Shown: positions 44,210 through 53,156 of the stretch, piece after piece
Position numbering within the stretch: the stretch's first letter is position 1
How the letters are laid out: every line of letters starts with the position of its first letter
Source of the DNA: an uncultured Collinsella sp.
Lineage (GTDB): Bacteria; Actinomycetota; Coriobacteriia; Coriobacteriales; Coriobacteriaceae
DNA: 64,000 nucleotides
Assembly: GCA_902479075.1 (NCBI GenBank)
Contig: CABSNK010000001.1
Location: 1 to 64,000, forward strand
Reading direction: 5' to 3'
The notes under the pieces: model-generated
What the model was told of the DNA's origin: nothing
Seen by the model: the letters and a program-made list of their open reading frames with translations, nothing else
Databases searched by the model: none
Made by a program: the position numbers and the translations under genes

Positions 44210-44527
44210 GAGGCACCTTCCGATGTGGTTGGTAAAACTGATAAAACAGCGTCAAGCGTTTATCAGTATGCGCCGCTTTTGTTTCGTTTGGAGATGGGAG
44301 GTCGAATTGTTGGCCGAACGGTTTGGTAAATCGATTTAGTTGAGGTGGATATGGCGGTTGAATGGAGACGCGGGGTCGTTTTGCAGGCGCATGTCTCCTG
44401 GATCGATAGAGAGGATGACGGTAAAGATGTTCACTACCTTTGGTTCAATTTGGTAAATAGTGGACATTTGTACCGTATTCACGTTTGCTGTGCGATAATT
44501 TGCGCAGCAATGAGTAAGGAGCCTCAT

Positions 44528-45418
44528 ATGAGTGATTTTGTCCTGACCTGTGAATCCGCCGCCGATCGAACCCGTGAGTTCTTTGCATCGCGCAATATTC
44601 CTGTCGTGTGTTTTCATTACGAGATCGACGATGTTGTCTATACGGACGATCTGTATCAGTCGATTACGCCGGACGAGTTTTTTGCCCAGATTGCCGCGGG
44701 CGCCATGCCCAAGACGTCTCAGGTGAGCGTGGGTGAGTACGAGGAGTTTTGGGAGCCGTTTGTTGCCGAGGGTAAAGACGTGCTGCACCTGGCGCTGTCG
44801 TCGGGTATTTCGGGCACGTATGGATCGGCCTGCGTTGCGGCGCAGATGCTCGCGGATCGCTATCCCCGGGGCGGTAAGGTGCGCGTCATCGATTCGCTGG
44901 CGGCGTCTTCGGGCTTTGGCCTGCTGGTGGAGTGTGCCGCCGACGTTCGCGATAGCGGCGCTTCGCTCGACGAGACGGCCGCTTGGATTGAGGAGCATAA
45001 ACTCAACCTGCACCACTGGTTCTTCTCGACCGACCTGTCGAGCTACCTGCGCGGCGGTCGCATTTCGGCCGCGAGCGCGATTATCGGCACGGCGCTCAAG
45101 ATTTGCCCGCTCATGACGGTCGATTGCGACGGTAAGCTGGCACCGCGTGAGAAGATTCGCACCAAGAAGCGCGCGATCTCCGAGATGGCCAAGACCGTGA
45201 TGGCGCATCTGCAGGACGGCGCGAACTATTCGGGCAAGTGCATCATGTCGCACTCGGCGTGCCGCGAGGACGCCGAGGCTGTTGCGGCGCTGATAGAGGA
45301 ACAGGTTCCGCAGCTCAAAGGCAAGATTGAAATCAATAACATCGGTGCTCTGATTGGCTCGCATACCGGCCCTGGCACGGTGGCCATCTTCTTTATGGGC
45401 GACAAGCGCGTGGATTAG
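44528..45418 (+). CDS. DegV family fatty-acid-binding protein (copy 1)
   Basis: A DegV/FakB-type protein of 296 residues. The family binds one fatty acid and, as FakB, presents it to the kinase FakA for phospholipid synthesis. Motifs: FVLTCESAADR at the N-terminus (TxDS-like), KTSQVSVGEYEEF, the LALSSGISGTYGSA loop that binds the carboxylate, VIDSLAASSGFGLLV, and a C-terminal IGSHTGPGTVAIFF. TAAGGAG lies 6 bp upstream of ATG 44528. A second DegV gene with different substrate-pocket residues is at 63020. No FakA gene is in the window. Confidence 0.93.
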   Translation: MSDFVLTCESAADRTREFFASRNIPVVCFHYEIDDVVYTDDLYQSITPDEFFAQIAAGAMPKTSQVSVGEYEEFWEPFVAEGKDVLHLALSSGISGTYGSACVAAQMLADRYPRGGKVRVIDSLAASSGFGLLVECAADVRDSGASLDETAAWIEEHKLNLHHWFFSTDLSSYLRGGRISAASAIIGTALKICPLMTVDCDGKLAPREKIRTKKRAISEMAKTVMAHLQDGANYSGKCIMSHSACREDAEAVAALIEEQVPQLKGKIEINNIGALIGSHTGPGTVAIFFMGDKRVD

Positions 45419-45481
45419 CGTTTGTGGGCTGGTTGACAGTCTTAACCGCTGCGCCTGTCACTTCTGACATTTGATAACAGA

Positions 45482-45516
45482 AAAAGGCCCGTCCCGTTGT
45501 TTGCGGGGCGGGCCTT
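45482..45516 (-). terminator. Terminator of the TIM-barrel protein gene
   Basis: AAGGCCCGTCCCG and CGGGGCGGGCCTT arms with a 7-nt loop. The minus strand runs into TTTTTCTG, 11 bp past the stop. Confidence 0.85.
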
Positions 45517-45526
45517 GCTGTTGCGG

Positions 45527-46618
45527 CTAGCGTTTCTTTCCGCGGAAGAAGAAGCCGTGCAGCGAGGGCTTGAGTCCGCGGTTGGCGCGACGTTCCTCGA
45601 TATGATCATGGATCGAAGCGACGCGTTCGATGACTTCGTCGGGGATCGGCACATCGGGATTCATGTTCTCGACCTGGCTGACCTCGGCGGCGGCGACCTG
45701 GTCGATAATGGGCACATCGTCGCGCGAGATGACGGGCGTGGTGTCTTCTTTCATCTTGCGATAGCGCTGCATCATGTCGGTCTGCAGCTGCTGGGCCGAA
45801 GGCGGCGTCCAGATGATGGCGTTGGCGCCGGCGGCGATGGTCTCACGGATGCTCTCGGGCGTCTTGCCGCCCGGTGCGATGAGCGGCAGGTTGGGATAGT
45901 GCTCGCGCAGCTCGCGCAGGACCTGCGGCGTGTTTTTGCCGGCCGCGATGTTGAGGATCTTGGCCCCGGCGCGCACCTTGGCGTGAGCATCGTCGTCGCA
46001 GCGAACGACCGTGGCGATGACGGGGATATCGGCGATGTTGGTGATGTGCTCGACCATCTCGGCGGTAGCGGGGGAATTGACCACGCAGCCCGCCGCGCCC
46101 TGCATCTCGGAGACGGCCGCCATCTGCACGGAGCGCTTACCGGTGGTGGTACCGCCGCCAACGCCCACAAAGACCGGGCACTCGGCAACGGTCAGCAGCG
46201 CCTGCGTAATGGCGGGCTGCGGCGTGAAGGGGTAGACGGCAAACACGGCGTCGGCATTGGAGTTGCGGATGACCGCCACGTCGGTGGTGTAGATGAGCGA
46301 TTTGATGCGGCGGCCAAAGAGCGTAAAGCCGCTGGCCTCCTCGATCTCATCGGGCATGCGGAGGGCCGCCTTGCGCAGGCGCCCGTCGATGGGCAGCGGC
46401 TCCATGGGTAAAAGGCCGTTGGGAGTTACGGCCACCTGGGGCTCGGTTAATTCGTCTGCAAGCTCTACCTCGGAGAAGTCGACCGAGGCGACGATGTCCT
46501 CGTGAACCTCGGCGGGAACATCGATGGGGGCTTGGTCGTTCGTCGCGGCAGGCGTCTCGAAGGAGCTGGTGCCGACAAAGGCGTCGACGCGCTCGTTCAA
46601 ATCGTTGAGAGAATCCAT
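45527..46618 (-). CDS. Predicted TIM-barrel protein, uncharacterised
   Basis: A 363-residue protein. An acidic N-terminal stretch (about 1-70) precedes a beta/alpha barrel of about 200 residues: VAVIRNSNADAVFAVYPFTPQP, CPVFVGVGGGTTTGKR, AGCVVNSPAT, IPVIATVV, AKILNIAAGKNTP, and a standard phosphate-binding end LPLIAPGGKTPESI then GANAIIWTPPS. The C-terminus is basic (FFFRGKKR). Proteins with this core are usually annotated simply as hydrolases; the reaction is not known to me. No active-site assignment is made. The start ATG 46618 has only a weak RBS. Confidence 0.75.
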   Translation of the reverse strand: MDSLNDLNERVDAFVGTSSFETPAATNDQAPIDVPAEVHEDIVASVDFSEVELADELTEPQVAVTPNGLLPMEPLPIDGRLRKAALRMPDEIEEASGFTLFGRRIKSLIYTTDVAVIRNSNADAVFAVYPFTPQPAITQALLTVAECPVFVGVGGGTTTGKRSVQMAAVSEMQGAAGCVVNSPATAEMVEHITNIADIPVIATVVRCDDDAHAKVRAGAKILNIAAGKNTPQVLRELREHYPNLPLIAPGGKTPESIRETIAAGANAIIWTPPSAQQLQTDMMQRYRKMKEDTTPVISRDDVPIIDQVAAAEVSQVENMNPDVPIPDEVIERVASIHDHIEERRANRGLKPSLHGFFFRGKKR

Positions 46619-46810
46619 GGCGGTCCGTTTCTATGTTGTGCGGTCGGCAGTGTACGACCGGCGTTGCGAGTGCTAAATCGTTTGACGAGTTGATTTTTCC
46701 CCGCTGCGCCATCCGTTAGACTGAAGGGCCGGCGAACGTGAAGGAGCTGTGGTGGCGGGAATCGAGGTGCTATCTTGAATGTCCCGTATACAAAAGAGAG
46801 GTGACGCGGT

Positions 46811-46981
46811 ATGGAATTCTCGGCAATGTTGGGCTCGATTGGCCTATGCATGGGCGCAATCGTTGCCGCCGCGGTCATCTACTTTGCGGTCACGGCCATC
46901 AAGGGCAAAAAGGTCGAGCGCAAGGAGCGCGAGGCACTTAAGCAGCACCGTGACCAGCAGGACAAGCGCGCACGGAGATAG
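46811..46981 (+). CDS. 56-residue single-pass membrane protein
   Basis: A small gene between two minus-strand genes. ATG 46811 is preceded by AGAGGTGA about 8 bp upstream. The product begins MEFSAMLGSIGLCMGAI, has one transmembrane helix (about residues 6-30) and ends with a very basic amphipathic helix (KGKKVERKEREALKQHRDQQ, then DKRARR). The plan fits small regulatory or scaffold membrane peptides. The N-out, positive-inside orientation predicts the basic tail in the cytoplasm. No known family recognised. Confidence 0.65.
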   Translation: MEFSAMLGSIGLCMGAIVAAAVIYFAVTAIKGKKVERKEREALKQHRDQQDKRARR

Positions 46982-47005
46982 CTTGTTGAGTCTTGAATCC
47001 GTGCG

Positions 47006-48109
47006 CTAGCTGCGTTTTCGGATCAGGGCGATATAGAAGCCCTCAAAGTCGCGGCTGGGCGGAATGGTCAGCGTGCCGGGCATTCCGTTGGCGACGGACG
47101 AGACGTGGCCCGCGGCAATGGCCTCGGTAAGGGCGTTGCACTCGATGCGCGGTTCCTCACCGGCTTCGCGGGCGCGGCGTGCTTCGCTTTCACTCGGTGT
47201 ACCGTCGAGGGGGATGAGCTCGCAGTCCATGTGCTTGTCGAGGGCCTCTTGCAGGGCATCCTCGTTTTCCTGCGGCAAGATCGAACACGTCGAATAGACG
47301 AGTGTACCGCCCGGTTTGAGGGCTCCCATGGCGCGGTCCAGAAGCGCGCGCTGCGAGCGGGCACACTTAATGAGCAGCTGCTCGGTGAGGCCGCGCAGAC
47401 TTTTCTCGTTGCCGCTGATGACGGTGCCCGTACCGGTGCAGGGGGCGTCGAGCAGAATACGGTCAAAGCGGAAGAACTCGTCAAGCTCGCGCGCGTCAAT
47501 ACGCATGACGGGTACGTTTTTGGCGCCCTGGCGGCCCAAGTTGGCCTCGAGCTTTTCGGCACGGGGAATGCTCATCTCGCAGGCGGTGAGGTGTGCCTGG
47601 CCCTGGGTGAGGGCGGCGATCTGTGTCGTCTTGCCGCCGGGGGCCGCACACATGTCCAGGATGTCCTCGCCGGCACGTGCGCCCAGTACCAAAGGCGGCA
47701 TCATGGACGACAGACTCTGCAGGTAGATCTTGCCGTCACGGTAGATGTCGAGGTCCCACAGATCGGATACCTGCGCCTCGGGCAGGATGAGGGCGTCCGG
47801 GTACCAGGCAACGGTTTGGTGGGCGATGTCGGCTGCGTCGAGCGCGGCGGCGATGTCCTCGGCGGTCGCCTTGAGCGTGTTGGCGCGCAGCGTGACCGGG
47901 CGCGTGGCTGCGGCGCCGAAGCCCTCAATCACGAGTTGGGCATCGGCGGGTGCATAGGCGCCGGCGACCGTGTCGACCATAAAGCGCGGCAGGTCGACGG
48001 CGCAGGGAAGGGCGGCAAGCTGGTCGGAAAGCTCGGTAGCGGCAAACTGCCTGAGCTTGAGCTCGGGCTTAACCTGCTTTTTCTGCTTACGACGACGCGG
48101 CTTGGACAT
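47006..48109 (-). CDS. RsmB/NOP-family tRNA or rRNA cytosine-C5 methyltransferase
   Basis: A 367-residue m5C RNA methyltransferase using SAM. Motif I DMCAAPGGKTTQIA, motif IV DAPCTGTGT (with its Cys) and motif VI STCS (catalytic Cys) are intact, with IPPSRDFEGFYIAL at the C-terminus. A basic N-terminus (KPRRRKQKKQ) and a helical domain precede the Rossmann fold. It resembles RsmF/YebU or RsmB in the catalytic core, but lacks the full N-terminal NusB-like domain of RsmB, so the RNA target is unsure. ATG 48109 has AAGGAAAG upstream. Confidence 0.92.
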   Translation of the reverse strand: MSKPRRRKQKKQVKPELKLRQFAATELSDQLAALPCAVDLPRFMVDTVAGAYAPADAQLVIEGFGAAATRPVTLRANTLKATAEDIAAALDAADIAHQTVAWYPDALILPEAQVSDLWDLDIYRDGKIYLQSLSSMMPPLVLGARAGEDILDMCAAPGGKTTQIAALTQGQAHLTACEMSIPRAEKLEANLGRQGAKNVPVMRIDARELDEFFRFDRILLDAPCTGTGTVISGNEKSLRGLTEQLLIKCARSQRALLDRAMGALKPGGTLVYSTCSILPQENEDALQEALDKHMDCELIPLDGTPSESEARRAREAGEEPRIECNALTEAIAAGHVSSVANGMPGTLTIPPSRDFEGFYIALIRKRS

Positions 48110-48168
48110 CCGTCTTTCCTTCCCGTCCCAAATTGACTACTTTCCGGGCACGCCGCTGCTGGTGTGCT

Positions 48169-50319
48169 TTAGTACTGGCTCTCGTGCTTGCTGAAGAAGT
48201 CGAAGCGCGGGGGCAGCGGCTTAACGCGGTGCTCGCCGGGCTTCTCGCCCAGGCTCTCCACAAACTCGTCCGTTGAGGCAAAGATGTTGTCCCAGCTAAA
48301 GAAGGCGACCGGGTCGACGTCGAAGTACTCGCAGATGAGCTCGCAGCCGGCCGGGACGATGCCGTGCATCAGGACGGTCGCCACGCGCAGCTCGGTAAAG
48401 GCGTCGACCAGGGCCTGCTTCATGGCGGCGTTGGCCGGCTCGCCCTCGAGCTTGTTGGCGGCCTTGGAGGCATCGCTCCAGCGCTTGTTGGCGGCGCGCA
48501 GGTAGTCGTCGCACACGGCGAGCGCGCGGTGCGTCTCGAACTTGTACATGGCCTGCTCAAAGGCAAGGGCGGCCTGCTCGGCAGCCTCGACCACGGCGGC
48601 AGAGGCTGCGCCGGCCGGAATGCAACCGTTGCGGTACGGGCTCTCGTCGCCCTCCTTGACGGCGACGCCGTAGAAGCAGCTGCGGGCCAGGCGGTTGAAC
48701 ACGCCGGTCAAAAGGGCACTCTCCTTAAGGGCCGGATCGATGACGCGCTTGTCGTCGCAGGCGCGCACCTCGTTGCCGTCCTTGTCCTTGCCGGTCACAC
48801 GCGTGTCATATGCCTTGGGGCTAAAGCTCACCGGCTTCTCGGACAGGCCGAGCGACAGCCAATGCGCGCGCATCTGCTCACAGGTGTAGTGGTTGAGCAG
48901 GTCGTCTGCCGGCGGGGGAGGCGTCTGCGAGGACGAGCTGGCCTTTTTGCCCATGTAGAGCAGGTGGTAGCAAGCGCTGACGGTGCTCTGCGTGAGGTCC
49001 CAGCCCAGGGCCTCCCACATGGCGGTCTGCGCGATGCAGTAGAAGTAGATGTTGTCCTGGCCGATGAACTGGTAGATCTGAGCGTCGTCAGAGCACCACC
49101 AGTCGCGCCAGTCGAGTGAGCTGTGCTGGTAGGTGGGCGCGGGGACCTGCGTGGAATCGGCGGCGGGCTCGCCCATGAGGGCGGCATCCTGGGCGGCAAC
49201 ACCCTCGGTCACGCCGGCGGCCTTGGCATCGCGTGCGAGCACGGTGCGGGTATAGCTGATGGGCGCCCACAGGCTCTCGGGCCAGCACCAGCAGGTGACG
49301 TCGTTCACGCCGTCGACCTCGGGCACCGGAACGCCCCAGTCGATGTTACCGGTGATGCGGAAGGGAACGAGCGCCTTGCCGCTGCGGAAGCGCACGCCGC
49401 CGTTAGCGAGCACTGCGTGGGCGTCGTCGCGCTCCTTCCAGCTGGGGAAGGTGACGGTAAAGCTGCTCTTGTTGCCCTCGGGCTCCAGCACGGTGTGCTC
49501 GGGCAGCTGGTCCTCGACGGCGTCGAAGGCCTCGCGGAACTTGTTCTGGATGTAGAGCTGTGCCGGTAGCAGCCACTCTTCCATGGTCTTGGAGACCACG
49601 GAGCGAACCTGCGGGTTCTGGGCGAGCTTGGCGGTGTAGGTCTTCATAAAGTCGAGGTAGGCCGGCAGGTCAAAGTAGAGGTTGTCGACCGGGCGCAGCT
49701 CGGGCACCTCGCCGGTGAGCTGGCTCTTGGGCGCGATGAGCTCCTCGGGCTCAAACTGGTGACCCAGGTCGCACTCGTCGGCATAAGCCTTCTCGGACTT
49801 GCAGCCCTGGATGGGGCAGCGCCCGATCACCTGGCGGCCGTTGAGGAACGTGCCGGCCTTGGCATCGTAGAACTGCAGCGTGGAGCGCTTGGAGATGGTG
49901 CCCTGCTCGTGCAGGCGCTCGATAATCTCGGCGGTAACCTCGTTGTGAATCTGCGCAGCCGGCTCAAGGCCCGAGCCGCCGTAGATATCGCAGCTGATGT
50001 TGTAGTTGTTGAGGGTCGCGGCCTGGCGGGAGTGATTGGACTCGACATACTCGCCGATGGACTTGTCGTAGCCCTCGTTCTCCTTGAGCTTGCGGTAGCT
50101 CTCCATGATGGGCGAGCCATAGCAGTCGGTGCCCGAGGTGAAGATGACGTTCTCGCGGCCCAGACGGTCGCGCAGGAAACGGGCGAAGAAGTCGGCCGGG
50201 ACAAAGACGCCACCAACGTGGCCAAAGTGCAGGCCCTTGTTGCCGTAGGGCTCGCCGGCGGTAACGATGGCGCGGCGCGGCCAGCTGGGACGGTCGTTCA
50301 TGGAGTATTTGGATGCCAT
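48169..50319 (-). CDS. Methionyl-tRNA-synthetase-like class I tRNA ligase with degenerate KMSKS
   Basis: A 716-residue MetRS-type protein. The N-terminal Rossmann fold has VTAGEPYGNKGLHFGHVGG (HFGH for HIGH). The zinc-knuckle insertion is present (CPIQGC ... CDLGHQFEPEELIAPKS), followed by FDLPAYLDF, ITGNIDWGVPVP and FIGQDNIYFYC, all as in MetRS. The KMSKS loop, expected after LLYMG, reads KKASSSSQTPPPPADD, so the catalytic Lys-Met-Ser-Lys-Ser is not preserved. Residues about 300-345 hold an insertion (AKAAGVTEGVAAQDAALMG...). ATG 50319 has AAGGAG 7 bp upstream. It may be a functional but divergent MetRS or a paralogue with another role. Whether a second metG exists cannot be seen here. Confidence 0.85.
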   Translation of the reverse strand: MASKYSMNDRPSWPRRAIVTAGEPYGNKGLHFGHVGGVFVPADFFARFLRDRLGRENVIFTSGTDCYGSPIMESYRKLKENEGYDKSIGEYVESNHSRQAATLNNYNISCDIYGGSGLEPAAQIHNEVTAEIIERLHEQGTISKRSTLQFYDAKAGTFLNGRQVIGRCPIQGCKSEKAYADECDLGHQFEPEELIAPKSQLTGEVPELRPVDNLYFDLPAYLDFMKTYTAKLAQNPQVRSVVSKTMEEWLLPAQLYIQNKFREAFDAVEDQLPEHTVLEPEGNKSSFTVTFPSWKERDDAHAVLANGGVRFRSGKALVPFRITGNIDWGVPVPEVDGVNDVTCWCWPESLWAPISYTRTVLARDAKAAGVTEGVAAQDAALMGEPAADSTQVPAPTYQHSSLDWRDWWCSDDAQIYQFIGQDNIYFYCIAQTAMWEALGWDLTQSTVSACYHLLYMGKKASSSSQTPPPPADDLLNHYTCEQMRAHWLSLGLSEKPVSFSPKAYDTRVTGKDKDGNEVRACDDKRVIDPALKESALLTGVFNRLARSCFYGVAVKEGDESPYRNGCIPAGAASAAVVEAAEQAALAFEQAMYKFETHRALAVCDDYLRAANKRWSDASKAANKLEGEPANAAMKQALVDAFTELRVATVLMHGIVPAGCELICEYFDVDPVAFFSWDNIFASTDEFVESLGEKPGEHRVKPLPPRFDFFSKHESQY

Positions 50320-50451
50320 GGGACTCCTTCGCATATGGTGAGAGCGCGGCCGGGCGCAAGGCCTGGCGACGCGGTGGTCAATTCGTGCATATCGTTCGAC
50401 ATTATCGCACATGCGGACGGGTACGTGACGGGGGCGCTATCCTAAGATGCT

Positions 50452-51021
50452 ATGAATGAGATTTCCAACATACATGCGTTTGAGGACGAGGATTTTCTGC
50501 ACGCCTGCTTTGTGTGGGGGATGGCGGTGCTTGGCGCATTTGCCGTGTGCCTGGTGCCGGTGTTTATGCTGTTGGGCGGGCCTGCGGACTTGGATGCGGC
50601 GGACTCGGGCGGCTGGACGGCGGTCTTGGGCTGGATAGTCGGCTTGGCTGCGGTTTCGGCGGCGTCGTTTGCCGTGCACGAGCTGGTGCACGGTGTGTTC
50701 TTTAAGCTGCTGGCGCCTGCGAGCGCGCAGGTGACCTTTGGGGCGAATCGCGAAACCTGCATGATTTACGCCTGCGCCGAGGGCGTTGTGTATTCGCGTG
50801 CGCGGTACGTAGCGGTTTGCCTGGCGCCGACGGTTGTTGTGACTGCGGCGTTTGCCCTGGGGTTTGCGTTCTCGTGCTATCCGCTGCTGTGCTACCTGGC
50901 GGCCGGCTTGCATTTGTCGGGCTGTGTGGGCGATTGGTATTACGTGCGGACCATTTTGCGCGACCGCCGCATTGTCGCCTGCGAGGACACGTCCTTTGGC
51001 GTGCGCTTTTTCGCAAGGTAG
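50452..51021 (+). CDS. DUF3267 family membrane protein with HExxH-like motif
   Basis: A 189-residue integral membrane protein with about four transmembrane helices and HELVHG (residues about 77-82), the family's zincin-like motif. Length and motif fit DUF3267, a group proposed to be membrane metallopeptidases. No Shine-Dalgarno precedes ATG 50452, but TATCCT lies about 8 bp before it, so a leaderless mRNA is possible. queH begins 36 bp after the stop. The family's substrates are unknown. Confidence 0.85.
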   Translation: MNEISNIHAFEDEDFLHACFVWGMAVLGAFAVCLVPVFMLLGGPADLDAADSGGWTAVLGWIVGLAAVSAASFAVHELVHGVFFKLLAPASAQVTFGANRETCMIYACAEGVVYSRARYVAVCLAPTVVVTAAFALGFAFSCYPLLCYLAAGLHLSGCVGDWYYVRTILRDRRIVACEDTSFGVRFFAR

Positions 51022-51057
51022 TCTTTTTGGGATGATTTTTCTGGGACGGGGATGTTG

Positions 51058-51633
51058 ATGAAGCCGTTGCTGCTGCATGCTTGCTGCGCGCCGTGCTCGC
51101 TGGAGCCGGTTCGCCTGCTGCGCGAGGAAGGGTTTGAGCCCACGATTTGTTGGACCAACCCCAATATTCAGCCTCATGATGAATGGCAGCGGCGCTTGGA
51201 CGAGCTGCGCCGGTGGTGTGCCGATGGCGACATCGAGCTCATCGAGGCGGGGGAGGACCGCGAGCGCTGGGAGGCCGGCGTGGCCCCGCTGGGCGCCAAT
51301 CGGCCCCGTCGCTGTCGCGCATGCTATGCCCTGCGTCTGGCCGAGGCATGCCGTGTGGCCCAGGAGCGTGGGTTTGAGTTTGTGGGCACGACGCTCGCCG
51401 TCTCGCCGTATCAGTTGTTCGAAACCTGCAATGATGTGTTGGAGCGTCTGGCTGCCGCCCGCGGTCTCACTCCGGTGATTCGCGATTTTCGCCCGTATTA
51501 TCCCGAGGCCACGCGTCGTTCGCGCGAGCTTGGCATGTATCGGCAGAATTATTGCGGCTGCCGATTCTCGGCCGTCGAGGCGGCCATGGACCGCGCCCGC
51601 ATCCGCGACGAGCGCAAAGCCGCCAAAAAGTAG
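51058..51633 (+). CDS. queH: Epoxyqueuosine reductase QueH
   Basis: A 191-residue DUF208/QueH protein that makes the last step of tRNA queuosine synthesis, reducing epoxyqueuosine. It carries the paired Cys of LHACCAPCS, the RCRACYALRL Cys pair, and YCGCRFS near the C-terminus, all of which bind the iron-sulfur cluster and metal site in the family. ATG 51058 fits the RBS GGACGGGG better than the ATG two codons earlier. queA follows 64 bp downstream and tgt is 5 kb further on, so the modification pathway is clustered. Confidence 0.93.
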   Translation: MKPLLLHACCAPCSLEPVRLLREEGFEPTICWTNPNIQPHDEWQRRLDELRRWCADGDIELIEAGEDRERWEAGVAPLGANRPRRCRACYALRLAEACRVAQERGFEFVGTTLAVSPYQLFETCNDVLERLAAARGLTPVIRDFRPYYPEATRRSRELGMYRQNYCGCRFSAVEAAMDRARIRDERKAAKK

Positions 51634-51697
51634 TTCATTTGGGACGTCAGCCTGCTAGGATGTAGAGCGGACTTTAGCAATATAAGGAGTATCCGAC

Positions 51698-52915
51698 GTG
51701 TCTATGCGTACCGATGATTTTGACTATAACCTGCCCGAAGAGCTCATCGCCCAGGCGCCTGCCGAGCCGCGCGACTCCTGTCGCCTGCTGGTGGTGGATC
51801 GCAAAGGCTCCCAGGCGGGAATGCCACTGGAGCACGGCGGCACCGTCGAGCACCGCATCTTCCGCGACATCATCGACTATATCGAGCCGGGCGATGTGCT
51901 CGTCATCAACAAGACGCGCGTGATGCCGGCCCGCCTGATCGGTCGCAAAGCCGGCTCGGGTGGCGTGGTCGAGACGCTGCTGCTCAAGCGCCGCGAGGAC
52001 GTGGATCCGCTGGGCCATGTTTGGGAGTGCCTGGTCAAGCCGGGCAAGCGTCTGAAGCCCGGTGCTCAGATTGAGTATCGCGCCGGTGGCGCCCATGCGC
52101 CCGAGGGCGCACCCGTGGTGCTGACGGCCGAGGTCATCGACTTTGTCACTGATAGCCGCGGTGGCCGTCTGGTGCGCTTTGAGCCGGCCGGTTGCAATGC
52201 TGCCGGCGAGCCGCGCACGCTCGACGAGGCCATTCACGCCGCCGGTCACGTGCCGCTGCCGCCCTACATCACCGATTACGAGGGCGACCCCGAGAAGTAC
52301 CAGACCGTCTACGCCATGAAGGAGGAGCACTCGGCTGCCGCTCCCACGGCGGGTCTGCACTTTACGCCCGAGCTCATGGCCGCTATCGAGGCCAAGGGTG
52401 CCAAGTTTGCCGCCGTTGAACTCGAAGTGGGCATCGATACTTTCCGTCTGGTGGAGGAGGACGATCCCACACAGCATGTGATGCACACCGAGCGCTACCA
52501 CGTGTCGCAGGAGGTTGTCGACGCCGTGCATAAGGCGAAGGCCGAGGGGCATCGCGTGATCGCCGTCGGCACCACCGCAGTGCGTTCGCTCGAGAGCGCC
52601 TTTGACGCGGACGCGCCGGTGTCCGATCCGGCCGTGACGGCGCGCTATTTTGAAGGCCGCGAGGACGGCGCCGACACGCTCGGCCGCGGCGACATCGTGG
52701 TGCGCGAGAACGCGACAACGCAGCTCTACCTCATGCCCGGCTCAACCTATCACGTGGTCGACGCGCTGATCACCAACTTCCACGTGCCGCGCTCCACGCT
52801 CATGATGCTCGTGAGCGCACTTGCCGCCCGCGACCAGATTATGGATGCCTACGCCGCCGCTATCGAAGAACGTTACCGCTTCTTCAGCTTTGGCGACGCC
52901 ATGCTCATTTGTTAG
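51698..52915 (+). CDS. queA: S-adenosylmethionine:tRNA ribosyltransferase-isomerase QueA
   Basis: QueA transfers and rearranges the ribosyl moiety of SAM onto 7-aminomethyl-7-deazaguanine in tRNA. The 405-residue product has DFDYNLPEELIAQ at the N-terminus, DVLVINKTRVMPARL, the signature AAPTAGLHFT, VGTTAVRSLE, and ITNFHVPRSTLMMLVSA near the end. It is longer than the roughly 350-residue norm by an internal insertion. GTG 51698, with AAGGAG 8 bp upstream, is preferred over ATG 51704. The stop overlaps the start of a repeat hairpin region. Confidence 0.96.
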   Translation: MSMRTDDFDYNLPEELIAQAPAEPRDSCRLLVVDRKGSQAGMPLEHGGTVEHRIFRDIIDYIEPGDVLVINKTRVMPARLIGRKAGSGGVVETLLLKRREDVDPLGHVWECLVKPGKRLKPGAQIEYRAGGAHAPEGAPVVLTAEVIDFVTDSRGGRLVRFEPAGCNAAGEPRTLDEAIHAAGHVPLPPYITDYEGDPEKYQTVYAMKEEHSAAAPTAGLHFTPELMAAIEAKGAKFAAVELEVGIDTFRLVEEDDPTQHVMHTERYHVSQEVVDAVHKAKAEGHRVIAVGTTAVRSLESAFDADAPVSDPAVTARYFEGREDGADTLGRGDIVVRENATTQLYLMPGSTYHVVDALITNFHVPRSTLMMLVSALAARDQIMDAYAAAIEERYRFFSFGDAMLIC

Positions 52916-53155
52916 TTACGCGGTTCTACGAACCGCGTAACGGCTCGACGCTGCGCGGGCCGCATTTGGACAATCTGACGTTCAACTTCAAGGGCGCGAC
53001 CTTTGTAGTTACGCGGTTTTACCAAACCGCGTAACCAGTTGACGCTGCAAACCCGCCAGAGCGGCAATCTGCCTTTCAACTTCGGCGGCATGACCAGAAG
53101 GTCAATGCCGCCTTGTTTCAAGGCACCTTGCTCGCTCTGGCGGGTTTTCGCTGTC
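52915..53155. repeat. Multi-hairpin repeat element, copy 1 with an extra degenerate leading unit
   Basis: The element starts at the last base of the queA stop. GTTACGCGGTT/AACCGCGTAAC hairpins occur at 52915-52941 and again at 53008-53035. The main unit 53034-53155 has an outer inverted repeat (AACCCGCCAGAGCG with CGCTCTGGCGGGTT) and an inner hairpin (GGCGGCAT-GACC-AGAA-GGTC-(A)ATGCCGCC). It matches 56265-56412. The first part, 52915-53007, looks like a decayed tandem copy. The 487-bp gap 52916-53402 is wholly repeats and hairpins. Confidence 0.8.
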
Positions 53156-53156
53156 C

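Noticed and set aside
50320..50451. Possible T-box leader of the MetRS-like gene
   Set aside because: Only about 130 bp are available and there is no T-box consensus or terminator/antiterminator.
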